The notes: generated from the sequence alone by a model not told the origin. Shown: positions 12,704-24,225, numbered from the stretch's first letter. The stretch is DNA of 64,000 nucleotides from Auriscalpium vulgare (GCA_019915015.1 JAHBBC010000009.1:124001-188000), one strand, 5' to 3'. Numbers and translations: made by a program.

Positions 12704-12740
12704 TGAGATCGTAAGTGGGAGCCGAGAATTGAGGAGCCCC
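12704..12740 (-). repeat. Right TIR of the Tnp2 element, outer part
   Basis: 37 bases identical to the reverse complement of 1506-1542. Followed by AAG (12741-12743), the right target-site duplication of the Tnp2 element. Confidence 0.88.
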
Positions 12741-12743
12741 AAG

Positions 12744-13063
12744 AGTCCGTTACCCAAGTCGTCGTGGTGGTTGAGGTGAAGGAGAGCAGTCAGCAATTGA
12801 AGTTGCCGCCCGACTCGAAGCTCGCGCGCTCCCGCGCGCCAGTCCGCTCCTTGCGTCCTACTACCTTCACTCTGAGACTCATATAGCGTGGCAGTTTGAC
12901 GAGCCTCCAAGCGATATGTTTCCGATGAATTTTTGGCACGCCGAACACACGTGGCTATGTGTGGCCGAGTCACCGCGTCCCGAACAAATAAACTTGCCTC
13001 GAACGATCACGGTCACCTCCCAAAGCAAACAGCCAGTCGTGCGAGAGTGCAATATCGTGGCAT
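12744..13063. other. Intergenic, probable F-box promoter
   Basis: 320 bases between the Tnp2 element and the F-box gene. No repeat or gene seen; the promoter of the F-box gene should be here. Confidence 0.4.
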
Positions 13064-14857
13064 ATGGAGAGCCAACATATGGAGAGTCAAGTTGAACTTG
13101 TTCCTGGCAAAAGGTGCGCGACAAATCTCTTTCGATGAGCGCTGTCGGACTGAAGTCTGCCTCACAGCACTGCGGATTTCTGGTTATCCACCCTCTTGTC
13201 GCGATTGTCACAGGCCGACACCTGCTCCCCCGAATATGTTTCCACGTTGCAAGATGAAAGAGCCGCCGTCGCGTCTTTGCTGTTGATTCTGGACGCCCGC
13301 ATCAACTCGTGCGCGCCCGTCTCCCGCCTTCCACCCGAAGTCATGGGCAACATATTCTCGTATCTTCTGAGCCAAGAGCGGCGCGAGCGCATCAAGGTCG
13401 TTGGTCATGTCTCGCGCACCGTGCCGTGGATACGGTTAACCCATGTCTGCCGCCACTGGAGGCAAGTCTTTCTCAACAATGCAACCTTATGGCGCCACAT
13501 CGTGCTCCCACTGCCCCCACAGTGGGCCAAAGCAATCCTTGAACGCTCTCGAAACGCGCCGCTCGTCATTACTTGCTCTCCCAAACCCCAGGAGGAAGAA
13601 AGACGCCCGGCCCCAGTGCAGCTGCCCATTGCCACCCTCGAACACGTCCAACACATCGACACCATCGGCTATGAAGACAACCGTTGCAGTCTCGCGGAAT
13701 TGCTACGTACGCCGGCCCCACTCCTCGAGATCGCCCATGTCGACGATGTACCCGCCACCGACCTGTTTGCAGATAGTGCACCCGGCCTACGCGAGCTGAA
13801 GATGTTCCGCGCCCAATCTTTGCCGTGGACGGCGTCATTTTTACCGAACCTCGTGACTCTGTCACTGACCTCTCTTTTCATACCCGATCCCCCTGTTGCC
13901 GAGTGCATCGCTGGGCTGCGACGCCTGTCCCGGATCCGAAATCTCTCCCTCATCAACTGTCTCGGCCCATTTTCTTCCCTGCCCCAACCCTCGGACACTT
14001 CCCATATGGTCACACTTCCGTCGTTGCGCACACTTTGGATATCCGGCCCACTCAAAGACTGCGTTGGCTTTCTCCGCCATCTGCAGGCCCCCGACATCAT
14101 CACACTACAGGTGTCATCGTACATGGAAAGCTTGTCAGACTCTGCCCCACTGTACCCGTTCCTTGCGCCCCCGCGTGGGTATGCGGTGGACCCATATCGT
14201 GCCATCGAGTTCTCCTCAACTGCCAATGACTGTGTCACCGTCACAGCGCGCCGTGCAATCGGCGGATCAATAAGCCGGGTCTTTAAATTCAGTTGGTACA
14301 AATCGGATACGGTTGTTGACGGCATCCGAGCGCTCTCCAAGGAGATGGGCGTGCGCGGGCTACGCTCGCTTTCAATGACTCTGAACACGGCCCGCAGAAG
14401 TGGCCCCATGCTCTCGCCGACGACGTGGCTGGATGACTTTGGCGCCGCTCACCAGTTGAAGATGCTCCAGGCTGCGGGGTGGGCGGGGATGACGCTCTGC
14501 ATGCTCTTGTCTGCGAGCATAGAGGATGGGACATGGCAGCGACGCGGCGCGACGGGGGGCGCCATTGTGTGGCCGAAGCTGTACAGACTGAAGTTGGAAC
14601 TCGTGCCCCTAGCGCACCGTTTTTCGCAGGAGGATGGGGTGGAGGAGGACGACGAGTCCTTCGGCGTATCCGTCGGGGAGGTGCTGCTCCGTGAGCTTGA
14701 GCGCCGACAAGAGCGCGGTGCTCCTCTCAGTAGGCTCAAGCTCCTCCGATGCGGTGCGACGCGCCAGTGGCTACGCAAGGCGGAAGGTTTGGTGGGCTGC
14801 GTGTCAGCAACGGGGGACGAAGACATGAGCGAGGGCGAGGAGTCGGGCGGCGCGTGA
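13064..14857 (+). CDS. F-box protein (Agaricomycete F-box/LRR-like family)
   Basis: Predicted substrate-recognition subunit of an SCF ubiquitin ligase. Two exons, 13064-13113 and 13168-14857, 579 aa. The small first exon is supported by the paralogue at 63174, which has the same layout (MExxVE...G then a ~50-base intron, then a FWxSTLxSRLS block). The start could also be the in-frame ATG at 13079. The F-box lies near residues 60-115: SRLPPEVMGNIFSYL, then WIRLTHVCRHWRQV and NNATLWRHIVLPLP. The remaining 450 residues have scattered Leu-rich segments (LPNLVTLSLTSLF, LPSLRTLWISG) as usual for this large family. The substrate is unknown. Confidence 0.85.
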
Positions 14858-16779
14858 TGCATATAGGTTTGCATGTTACATGTCGTTACTATTGCCGAGT
14901 ATAAAGTGTGGTTCACAGCATGATCTCGACTTTTGACTCGTCTGAGGCAGTGGTGACCCATGCCTTGATAATGACCAGATATAAAAACCCTCGAGCGTCC
15001 GCGAGGAAGAAACGGAGTTAAACGATGTATTGGATTCAGGGGTGGGCAATGAGTATGTACATGCCTCCACAACGTTCCACGGCATGAACCAAGAGGCGAA
15101 CTCGGCAGCAGGCGGGCGTGTGCCGAGCTCATTCCGTTACCGGTTGACGCTCCCCGCTGTGCAGACGCGCGGCGTGGCGGGTGGTCTTCAAGGTTTTGAG
15201 CGCGCGAGCGCGGGGCTAGTATAGTCAGTGCCTCGGATGAGACGAGGGGACACGGCATAAATGCGTGAGTACTTCCTACCCGTAGCGGTCGATGATCAAT
15301 CAACCCCATGCCGGATCGTGCCCCGCGACCCTTGCTGTTACAGTGTACACTGCGCTCGAGCTTGTAAGTGGTCTTGTAGAGATCGGCTTTTGGGCAACCC
15401 AGTAAATTCAATTATAGCGCGTGTTGCGAGAGAGTTGAGTGGAGAAAAGGACGGTGGATTGGTCGCGCTGAGAGCGAGAACGGGCCTGTTTTTGAGAGCA
15501 CCGAATAGGTGAAATATCTGCGCACGAAAGGCTTTGCTTGTGCTGTTGAGACACGGCATGTTTGCGCAAAGTACTCATCGGCACCGTAGCCAATGGGCGA
15601 CACCTCACCCATGCGTCGCAGCCCTTGTTGCTGCCCGTTCCTGCGCCCTGTGCTTGTACTTATTATTCTTGTAGACATCGGGGTGGACAGAAGGTACTGT
15701 ATTTCCATCGGTGTACGGGAGATCGAAGAAGAGAGAGTTCGTTAGCGCCGCCGGAGTCCGGACTCGGGCGCGCCCTGCCCTGACTTAGGGTTAGGGCGGT
15801 ATGACATCACTGCGCAGTCTCAGATACTGCCTTTCATTTTCATCCAAAGGGCTATATAATTTCTCGTCAATTCGTGCGTGTACATTTCTTGGACGTTGTT
15901 GAATCGAGTCCCTGACGCACGTTGCTTGTTGCCCGCCGCATTCCCGCCGTCTTCGCCCGCCACTCCGTTCCTCATTGAATGCTCTCCAGCGTCCCACCTG
16001 CCAGCGAATGCGGGCGAGAAACGCGAGCACACGGCGGCTCCCCCGCGCGGAAACAGTCACTACCCAAGTCAGACTGGACATCAAGCTCACGGTGTCGAAG
16101 GGGGCGCGATGTGCGGGCGGAGCGCAATGACTCGGAGCCGGCAGTGCTCGCGCGAGGAATACTGCCCGGGTGCACCTGGCTAAAGAGAGACGAGCGGAGG
16201 AACAAGAACAGTGCTTTGCAGTGTACTGGCCTTTGGGATCACGCGCTGACCGAATTTACACAGCAGCAGTTGCCCTCCGAGTCGCATTCGACATCGACAC
16301 ATACACCTCCGCGGCGTCTCGCATACACCTCCGCCAACGGTCTGCTCGTCGCACCCAGCTGCTTTCGGCCACGGCTGGACTGCCTTGCCCCGGCGATTTG
16401 GATATACGCGTGCTCTGCACGTTGCGCTGAGCTGCTTCGACGCCGCGCGCGCCTTCTCCGACGTACCGACATGACACGCTTGTGCCGCACCGACGTTGGT
16501 GGGTGCTGGTGCAGACACACTCACTTGCTCACTTACGCATGAGTAGGTAGATCCAGTTTAAAAACTGAATTTATGTTTACTTGAAGACGTGACATTCGGC
16601 GGCGGATCAAGTCGTTCATTCTGTTCAAATACTGTACAGAGTCGCATACTACCCAAACACTGCGCTGTTATGTCCCCAACGCGTGCTCACTCGACCAGCG
16701 AGTGTCATGGAAGCTTTACACCGACAAATTCTTCTGCGCGCTCGACTGCCATGCAGGACGAGTGAAACGTTCGGAAATC
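14858..16779. other. Intergenic, no gene recognised
   Basis: 1.9 kb between two F-box genes. I see no protein family, tRNA or clean repeat. A TTAGGGTTAGGG stretch at 15785-15796 is isolated. Convergent 3' ends of the two F-box genes face this region, so it should hold their terminators. Confidence 0.45.
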
Positions 16780-18457
16780 TCATTGCGTGCGACCGTCGAC
16801 CGTACCAATCGTGATGACCGGAACCACCGCGCGCAAATCATCCACCCACGGTGCATCCTTCGGCAGCCTGACCTCACGGATAGGGAAGCCAGCCGCCTGC
16901 CTCGCGCTTGCACACGCTATGAGCATCTCCGCGGGCCCTGAGTTGGTGGCGAACTCTGGAGAGCAGAGGACGAGCGTTTCGAGCGACGGGAAAAGCACAT
17001 CCGCCGCCCCGGCGCCCTCAGGCACCATGGCCTGGAAGACGACTCCCGCGGTGTACGCAGTGCGTAGGCGGAGCAGTTTGACGGCGCCGGCACGGGAGAG
17101 CCACGTGCGCCATATCGGCCTCATCGTCGTCTGTTGTTGCCATTGCAGAGAGAGCGACTCGACGGCACACAAGGGGAGCTCCGTAAAAGCCTTGGTGTGC
17201 ATGATGGATTGCTGCGCAGGAGAGTGGATTTCGATGGACAGCTCGGGGCGGCTGCCTGAGGGCCAGCGCTGATCCTGCGGAGACCAGTCTTGCGGAGTGC
17301 GCCACAATTGAAGCTGCTGGCTCATGTTCCAATATTTCGGGTCGTCGCATACAAGTGAAATGGCGTGCGGCAGATAAGTCAACGAGTCAAATGGCGTGAC
17401 CAGACCAGTAAGGATGGAAGGAGGGTCGAGGCCTACAGCGCCCCTTTCATCGGCAAGCTGGATACACTTCGATGAAGAGGGCGGCAAGCAGAAAACATTT
17501 GCCACGGTGAAGACGGCGGCCGTCGAACCCTTGATTTCCAGCACCTTCAAATCCGGCATATTGATCCTCACATTTTCCGCTGGCGTTTGTGGAACGGTTG
17601 GTGTGGCGTGGATGAGGATGAGAGTTTGGAGTTTGGTGGCTCTCAGCCTCTGTGCGAACATGTCGAGCTCTGGAAAGTACCAGCCAACCGCCTCGGGTGT
17701 CCAGTCCTCTCGCCGGACATCGTCATTATCGATTGTCAGACGCAGAAGGGTTGGGGGAAAGGGGCTTGTCCAATCCAGAGGAGCATTTTTGAGGCGCAGG
17801 CTTTGCAGCTCGGGTGCGCTAGATGTATGCAGACGGATGGGGGTTGAGGGAAAGGTCGTCGGATTCTGCTCTATATCGAGGGTCCGCAAGGAGGGCATGA
17901 TGAGGCGGGAGAGGATATCATTGCAGTGGTTCTCAGGACCCTCCAGCATCAACTCGACGAGTGCAGGCAAATCGACATGCGGGTTACGGTGAGGTTCGTT
18001 CGAGGCCGCGGACACGGTAGCCAGGACGTTCCTCAGATGCAGGCGCTCGAGCCGGGTCATGAAAGCAAGGGCGTCGCATACCTCAGAGATGGACGTATTC
18101 CGTATCCTGTGAGGGTCCTTAACGGGGAAGTGTACAAAAAGATCAACGAGATTCGTCAGTCGGGAAGAACGCCAATCGACGCCGACGAGCATTAGGCGTA
18201 AGCTCCTGAGATGCGGCATGTTGGCAGTCGGAACGACATATAATGGGTGATGGTGGACGTGCTCCAAGAAGAGCTCCTCCAGGTTGGGAAGCTGAGTGGA
18301 TGCGGCGATTTGAAGGAATTTGTTGAATAAAACTGGATGACGTGAAGAGACAAACGACAGCCATCGTATGCGCGATATGATGTCTGTAGAAAGAAGTCCT
18401 TCCTCCTCCAGTGAGAGATGTCGCTGCGTCGGCCGGCCGGCTGTAGGATGGATCGCT
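16780..18457 (-). pseudogene. F-box gene, C-terminal part (split by the KDZ transposon)
   Basis: The distal 1678 bases of an F-box gene whose start lies at 43270. The frame is open from the insertion junction to the stop at 16780 and encodes the Leu-rich part typical of these proteins (MPHLRSLRLMLVG, RLERLHLRNVL, FPSLETLVLCSP). The fragment has no F-box and no start of its own. Bases 18458-18466 (ACGGACAGA) are the left target-site duplication. Joined to 43270-43058 and 42993-42884 it gives 2001 bases, 666 aa, with no break, so the gene was intact when hit. Transcription from the true promoter can no longer reach it. Confidence 0.88.
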
Positions 18458-18466
18458 ACGGACAGA

Positions 18467-18525
18467 GGGACTTCAGTTGGCGGAATACATTTGGCGTGTC
18501 AATTGACACAAACCAAATACATTCG
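18467..18525 (+). repeat. Left terminal inverted repeat of the KDZ element
   Basis: After 5 variable bases (GGGAC) comes TTCAGTTGGCG. This is followed by AATACATTTGG, the perfect palindrome GTGTCAATTGACAC (18496-18509), and CCAAATACATT. Relative to the right end, TTCAGTTGGCG and the 21 bases at 18503-18523 match exactly; the part between them is diverged. Confidence 0.8.
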
Positions 18526-18579
18526 GCCCTGTGTCTGAGCGCAGTCAGTCGTCGTACATGACAGCTGCGTACGGGCGCG

Positions 18580-18820
18580 ATGCATTGGTTATGGCCAAAT
18601 GCATTGGACCATGCGCAATGCATGCGTCCCGCCAAATGCATTCGTCCGACCAAATGCATTCGTCCGACCAGATGCATTCGTCCGACCAGATGCATTCGTC
18701 CTGCCAAATGCATTCGTCCTGCCAAATGCATGTGTCCTGCCAAATGCATTGGTCCTGCCAAATGCATTGGTCCTGCCAAATGCCTTCGCCCGCCAAATAT
18801 ATTCGTCTGCCAAATACATT
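18580..18820 (+). repeat. Subterminal array A: 18-base units with ATGCAT core
   Basis: Eleven perfect ATGCAT cores at 18580, 18599, 18618, 18636, 18654, 18672, 18690, 18708, 18726, 18744 and 18762, then decayed copies at about 18780, 18797 and 18814. The spacing is 18 bases (19 for the first two). The unit is CAAATGCATTCGTCCTGC with small variation; many units contain one or two CpG sites. All six frames of such an array stay open, so the apparent repeat proteins here are not genes. Likely role: multiple binding sites for the transposase (inference). Confidence 0.88.
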
Positions 18821-18866
18821 TGTCGTGCACATACAATCTAGCAGAGTCAAAATATAGTCTCCTGCG

Positions 18867-18935
18867 TCCGAATCGAACCCACGGGTTCGCGTGCACGCGT
18901 TAAGAAACACTTACCACTAGACTATCTCACTGATG
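18867..18935 (-). other. tRNA-like module, left (A box and B box, not a working tRNA)
   Basis: Minus strand: an A box TAGTCTAGTGG (18924-18914) as in tRNA-Asp/Glu, a CGCGTGCACGCG palindrome where the anticodon arm would be, and a B box GGTTCGATTCG (18879-18869) with one mismatch to the consensus. The acceptor arms do not pair and the T stem has two mismatches, so this is not a functional tRNA. It could act as an internal RNA polymerase III promoter reading outward through array A. Confidence 0.55.
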
Positions 18936-19907
18936 CAATGGCTGCTCGAACCTTCGCCACTAGCACTACCTGTAGTCAAAAAAATCAGCCGAACACCTAA
19001 AGCAAAGCACACACCCCGCCATTGAATGCGCTGAGTACGCGCTAGCGCTGCGCCAGGTCCTTGCGGGACGCGCCGTGCTGTACGTTCGTCCTGGTTTACG
19101 TTGTGCTGTACTTGGCAACTCTGCCGCTCGCAGCGCCACGCGCATGCGCACCGGGCGACGCCGCCGCCTCTCCACTCTCATCCACGCACAACCCAGCCCA
19201 GCACTGCCAGGAGACGTTGCCCAGCGCACCTGCGCCCACCAAGCAACCATGGGACGGCCCAAAAAACCCGTAGGAGGGGACAAGAAGACGCCCACGGCGC
19301 CCCGCGCGCACGGCAGCCTACCGCCGTCCCAAGACGCCACCCCGCTGCACCGCGACGGACCTTCAACAACCACCCCGAGTCAGCGTGCTACGCACGCTCC
19401 TATCTGTGCTCCACGGCCCACAGCGCGCTGACCACCTCGGCCCCAAGACGCCGCCCCGCCGCCCCGCCGCCCCCGCAGCTGCGCATCTGGAAGAGCCACA
19501 GACATATCAGTAAACCGCAAACACAAAGTCGGAGTCAATGACATACTAAACACCTCGGCAGAGTCTCTGCTTGCGGGTCCTCACGGCACAAGCAGGCAGT
19601 GGGGAAGGAAGGAGACAACCGGCAAGAAAGACGTCAGCGGAAACGGAACAAGGCGTTAGTGCGATGACGACGTACCGCGGGGCGTGTCCGGGAGAACACG
19701 CAGCACCCGCGCACGGGCGTGGTACGACGGGTGGACGAGGCGATGAGGGGCGGCCGCTGTCGGCGCCGTGAAAGTTTCGGCGAATCTCATTAGATTGGTG
19801 CACCTGATATACATATCGTCAGTGCTCACGCACTGCAGGCATTTTATGAGCAAAGAACTCGCCTTTCTCTTCTTCCTTTCTCCTCCCTACGCCAGCAGGA
19901 CACTCGC
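18936..19907. other. Cargo region without recognised gene
   Basis: Nearly 1 kb, Pro/Ala/Arg-coding in several frames because of high GC. No family recognised. Confidence 0.4.
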
Positions 19908-20590
19908 GATGTCGCATCCTCCTCACCCTCCCCTCTTTTACGCCATCTCTTGCCGTCGAGGTAAGCGGCCCTTGCACTCATTCCTAACTCGGATTTGCAC
20001 CGCTGATCACCCCAATTTCGCAGGTCCTCCCTCATGCACTGACCCTCCACCGCTTCTTCGTGCAGACCGACGGCCGCGTACGCTGCGAGCTCCGCCTGCA
20101 CCGCTGACCGCTGACCCACGCCGCCGCAGACGCACGATCTCGTCATCCGGCCGGAGGTTCCCTAGGGCCACCTGGCGCAGAAGTACACCAACACCGTCTT
20201 CGGGCGCTACACGAACCGCCTGCCCCTTCGGCGCGCACGCGACCACGCGCAACGGCACGAGCACGACCGTGCGCCCGCAGGCGAACGAGAGCCCCGCCGT
20301 CTCGCTGCACGGCGGCCCCGCGCGCTTCGACGCGGCGGCGTTCGAGCCCGTCCCGCTCGACGCGCTCGCGCCCGGCGCGGCAGGGGCGCCCGTGACGGCG
20401 GCGTCCCCGCCGGGCACGCTGTTCACGGAGGCGAGCTCGGGACGCTGCTGCCGCAGGGCGCGGGCGCGCTGTTCCGCCATGTGTCAGAGGACGGCGACGA
20501 GGGACTCCCGCGCACGCTGCTCGTGGAGGTCGTCGTGGGCCCGCTGCCGCCGAACGGGCCTGCGATGGGCGAGGGCGAGGTCTACCGCTG
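19908..20590 (+). pseudogene. Aldose 1-epimerase (galactose mutarotase) pseudogene, partial
   Basis: Conceptual translation across frames gives a run typical of fungal aldose 1-epimerases: LAVEVLPHALTLHRFFVQTDGR, then after an intron THDLVIRPEVP, a stop, GHLAQKYTNTVFGRYTNRLP, a frame change, PQANESPAVSLHGG, another frame change, and GALFRHVSEDGDEG with LLVEVVVGPLPPNG. Two intron positions (after GTCGAG near 19960 and after GGCCGC near 20075) keep normal splice signals, so this was a genomic copy and not a retrocopy. There is at least one stop (near 20164) and three frame shifts. Similarity stops at about 20590, before the C-terminal half. Probably host sequence captured by the transposon and then decayed. 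Confidence 0.72.
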
Positions 20591-22155
20591 CCACCGCGTT
20601 TTGAGCTGCCGACGCTCGTTGTCTTGCATATGCTGCATGCTGCACAAGGTACGTTCGCCTGCACCGAGCAACATACCTGGCCCAGCGTCGGTGAGAAGCA
20701 CGTACCGCATCCAATCCAACATGAGCCTGCCGGATAAGGCCAGCGGAGGCGACGCTGGCGCTGGGCAGTCGCGGCCGTCAGTCTTGGTGCGAAGACGCCC
20801 GGCGCGCCGCTTCTGTCGTCGGTATCGAGAGGTGGCCGTCCTGTGTCTGGAGAGTGCGTGGACTTGCCGCGCGGGCGAGCGCAGTCGTCGCGCAAGCGCA
20901 CGACTACCCCAGATCGCCTGGCGACGCCATTTGCGGTGCGCGTGCGTCGTCCGCCGCGGTCTGTTTGGTGAGCCTGAGAGCTAGAAACAACCGCGTGAGC
21001 CATTGACCCGTGGCGTACAGCTGCCCATGCATACCGCATACGCGATGCAGGCGCCGCGCTCGTGTATTCGCCTCTGCCGCGCAGCGCTTGATATGCTTGC
21101 ACCTTCGTTCTTGAGAGCTGGGCGGCGGGCCGAGTGGCGGCGACGGCGAGATCTCCCGTCGAGCACGTACCGAACGTCGCTGGTCATGGAGATCCCCCAC
21201 GTATTTGCAAGGACTGCGACTTGGTGCTGGTTAAGGAACAGTATGTGAGCGGAGAACAGCAAACAGCAAAGGTGGGACGGTATGAGTACATAAACTTGCC
21301 CTGTCCAAGCATGTGTCCTGCCCGCGCAATGCCTGTGCACCTGAAAATAGGGACGCGTAAGCGCGGTGGGCCACGAACAAAGGATACACGTATATGTCCA
21401 ACGCCGTCTTGTGCTCTGGACACTCGAGCTACCAGTTCACAAGCCGTCAGCCCAGCACCCGCGCAATTCAGAAAGCATAAACCCACGTCTTGAATATACT
21501 CGTGCTCTCTGTGCACGAAATTACTCCGGCCCAATCGCCTTCATGTCGTCGGCGGCATCGCATTTTCTGCACTGACGACGCCGCAGCTGATGATGCCGGG
21601 GCCTGCTCCCTCTTCCCCCGCCGCCAAGGCACGCACCACCCCGCACCACCTGCAACAACCGCTAGTCAATCAGCGCGCATCATGCAGAGTTCTCAACGGT
21701 GCGTACCGTCGGTTTTTATTCTGCACGAACTCGTCGCTTACAACTCTCCAGGGACGGACGGCGACCGTTACCAGCGCAGAAGGCCTCCAGAGGACGCCCC
21801 CCGCCGTCGTGGCCGCGCGCCACTATCAACCAAAATTCCACTCGTCTCGCGCGGCCGCATGTGCCTCATTCACGTACGGCGTGCGTGATTTTATCTCCTC
21901 GCGATGCTTTTCGGCGCTGCATGTATATATTGCGCGGCTACGGAAATTGACAAACAAATTGAAATAAACATTTACTATTCTACCTGCAAACGGGATGCGT
22001 CAGTGCGGTCGGTCACTGAACGACCAACATACTTACGTGTTGAACGCCTCAGGGACACTCGAGGTACCTGCTCACAAGTTGTCAGACCGGAACGCGAGCC
22101 ATTCTGCAAGCCCAAACGCACGTGTTGAACATATTCTGGTCCTCTGTTAACGAAT
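20591..22155. other. Region left of accessory gene 1, no intact gene
   Basis: No intact gene seen. Bases 21418-21560 are a diverged copy of 22051-22190, the 3' flank and last codons of accessory gene 1 (shared GGACACTCGAG, a ...TTGAA(T/C)ATAT... stretch and CATGTCGTCGGC), so this segment contains the remnant of a duplicated gene end. Confidence 0.45.
21418..21560 (-). repeat. Diverged duplicate of the 3' end of accessory gene 1
   Basis: Aligns with 22051-22190 with many substitutions and small gaps; the coding frame is lost in this copy. Indicates tandem duplication inside the element. Confidence 0.5.
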
Positions 22156-23643
22156 TCAGTCGAGCTCGATCACATCCATGTCGTCGGCAGCCCTCAATTT
22201 TTTCGAGGATGACGACGCAGTTGACGACGACGCTGCCGCCGCGTGCTTGCGTTTGCTGGCCCATGCCTTCCCCAGGCCAAGGACATCGGCCGCGTCGACG
22301 GCCTGCAGGACGCGCGATTTAGTCGGACGCAGCCAAGGCTGCGTGACCATCTTCGGCGGAGCCGACGCGGATATGCCTGCACCAACCCCGCGGTCGGCAT
22401 GATCGCTGTCGTCGCTGTCGTCGCTGTCTTGCACTGATACCACGCCGTCCGAGTCGTCGCCCTCCTGGTCGGTGTGCGTAGCGGCTTCACGAAGGGCCTG
22501 AGCGTTCGCCTGAGCGGTCCCCGAGGACGTGTGAGCAAACGGCGGCGGGCTGAGGAAATAGACCCCACCTTGCCAGCAGCGCGCAACTCGCGCAAGTTGC
22601 GCTGCTCCCGCAACTTGCGCAGCTCCCGCATAATCTCGGCGTTCTGCAATTTCACTCCCACCTCTTTGGCTTCATGAGCAGAGATTGTTTTCTGGACCTT
22701 CGAGCGCGCCTTCTCGGCGGCGGGATGAAACGCCTGCCCCTGACGTCAATCGACAAGGAAGAAAATCGTGGGTGAACGGTGCTTACCCCGTCAGCGGCAG
22801 ACATTGCGCGAACCTGGCGACGCAGAGACGCTGTGCCCTCCGTGATCTCCGCCAGCTTCGCCAGCCCCACTTCGAATCGCTTCTCCACCTTCGCAATTTC
22901 TTTGTCCTCCCTTTTGCGCTGTGCCTCGGCCGCATTGCTCTCCCGCTTGCGCATGGCCTCCTCCTCCTTCGCGGCTCGCAAACGCCTCCGCTTCGCCGCC
23001 TTCGCCGCCTTGGCCGTCGCGCTGTCCCGGCGTTTGACAAGTCTCTTTATCTCCCACGCCACCGCTCGCGTCCTCTTCTCCCTCGCCTTATTCGCCGCCT
23101 TCTCCGCCGCCTCTCGCGCCCGATCAGCCTTCTTCGCCGCCGCCTCTCGCGCCCGATCAGCCTTCTTCGCCGCCGCCGCCGCGCCTTTGGCATCCTGCTC
23201 GTCAAAGACATCCTGCAGCTGGATTGCGGCCATCATGCTGCGCTGCTCAGCGCTGGGTTTGCTCTGCGCCGGGGTGAAGTGAACATTGCAGGGGTGGTAG
23301 CACTGCTCAGACCGTGAGCACCACGCACACAGATGATGCGATGAAGACTCACATGGGCGGTCCAGCGGCCAGCGGCATCGCCAAAGTACCCGACCTTCAG
23401 CTGCATCTCGCGTTCGCATATATTACAAGTCGGGGTGTGAGGCATCGTGGTCTCCCCGACTTCGCGGCATACTGCCTTGAGCCGGTCGGACGCGACCTTC
23501 GTCTTGGAGGCTTCCGATGAGGCGGGCGACGCGGGCGCTGAGGCGGTCAAGGGGGACCCTGAAGTGTACACCACGGACCGCGCCTTACCACTGCTGGCCT
23601 TGCGAGGCAGGTGGCGCCGCCGCGAGGTGTCAGCGCGCGCCAT
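22156..23643 (-). CDS. KDZ-element accessory protein 1 (coiled coil), function unknown
   Basis: Four exons: 23643-23353, 23263-22787, 22739-22569 and 22509-22156, 430 aa. The N-terminal part has a lone zinc-ligand-like CNIC (C73, C76) followed by a conserved-looking GYFGDAAGRW segment. Residues about 110-230 are an Ala/Lys/Arg/Glu-rich long coiled coil with a duplicated KKADRAREAA motif. The last exon is acidic (SVQDSDDSDDSDH) and ends in a basic-acidic tail. The 59-base intron at 22568-22510 explains what first looks like a frame shift. No family recognised. Its place beside the transposase and dioxygenase genes suggests a structural or DNA-bridging partner (inference). Confidence 0.72.
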
Positions 23644-24225
23644 GACGGGGGGAAAGGAGACAGGACAGCTGGTCGAAAATGGGCGGACGCGCATGGTCCA
23701 TTTGTAGACCCCAGGGTGAAATCATCATGCCGGTTCGAACACGACGCTGTGCCCGACTGAACTGACTTGTGTTCGTCTCGACCCGCTCCTGGCCATTGGC
23801 GTCGTCTTGCCGCTCGCAGGTGAGCTCGCTTGCACCGTCAGGGTCGTGATACGCGAGGCCGTGTCGCTCGCACCACACGCCATCAGCGGCAGCAGGTACC
23901 CGGAAAACATTTGGCTCACCGCGGTGAACGAAACAGGCCGCGCGCCGTCTTGCCGTGCTCTGCGAGCACAGTCGGGCTGTTCTTCTTCCTTGCGAGATTG
24001 ACGATCACCTCACGAACTCATGCGCCCGTCAGCGCGGCGTCCGCACAAGCTTAAATCAATTAGAGACAGCATGGATCGGCGTCACTGTCCTGCGCTTCTC
24101 CGAGCTGCCCAAACGCGCATGATACCACGCCCTCAAGCCTTTTTCTGGCGCTTCACCGGTTTATCCGACCTGTCCGAAAGACGCACGTCGTTACGGCTAC
24201 CGTTAGCGGATGGGAAAACGGGGGC
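23644..24225. other. Intergenic between accessory genes 1 and 2
   Basis: About 580 bases. Should hold the promoter of gene 1 (minus strand, start 23643) and the 3' end of gene 2. No repeat or gene seen. Confidence 0.4.

Larger units (their letters stand above)
1506..12740 (+). mobile_element. Tnp2 (CACTA-superfamily) DNA transposon, carrying a nested Harbinger
   Basis: A complete cut-and-paste transposon of about 6.9 kb once the nested Harbinger (8398-12703) is removed. The outer ends read GGGGCTCCTCAATTCTCGG inward on both sides: 37 bases are identical at 1506-1542 and 12740-12704, with imperfect similarity for about 40 more. The element is bounded by AAG at 1503-1505 and 12741-12743, matching the 3-base duplication usual for CACTA elements. 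It holds two convergent genes: a 15-exon Tnp2 transposase and a 5-exon partner, both open. Unlike plant En/Spm elements the termini do not begin with CACTA. Both genes being open suggests recent activity, although the right TIR is now split by the Harbinger. Confidence 0.85.

Noticed and set aside
15785..15796. Telomere-like TTAGGGTTAGGG
   Set aside because: Only two repeats, isolated; no array.
18545..18900. Open frames of 76-121 aa with periodic peptides on both strands (same at 42135-42469)
   Set aside because: A tandem array with an 18- or 19-base unit and no stop stays open in all frames; the peptides are by-products of the arrays.
22510..22568. Frame shift in KDZ accessory gene 1
   Set aside because: A 59-base GT-AG intron explains the change of frame.
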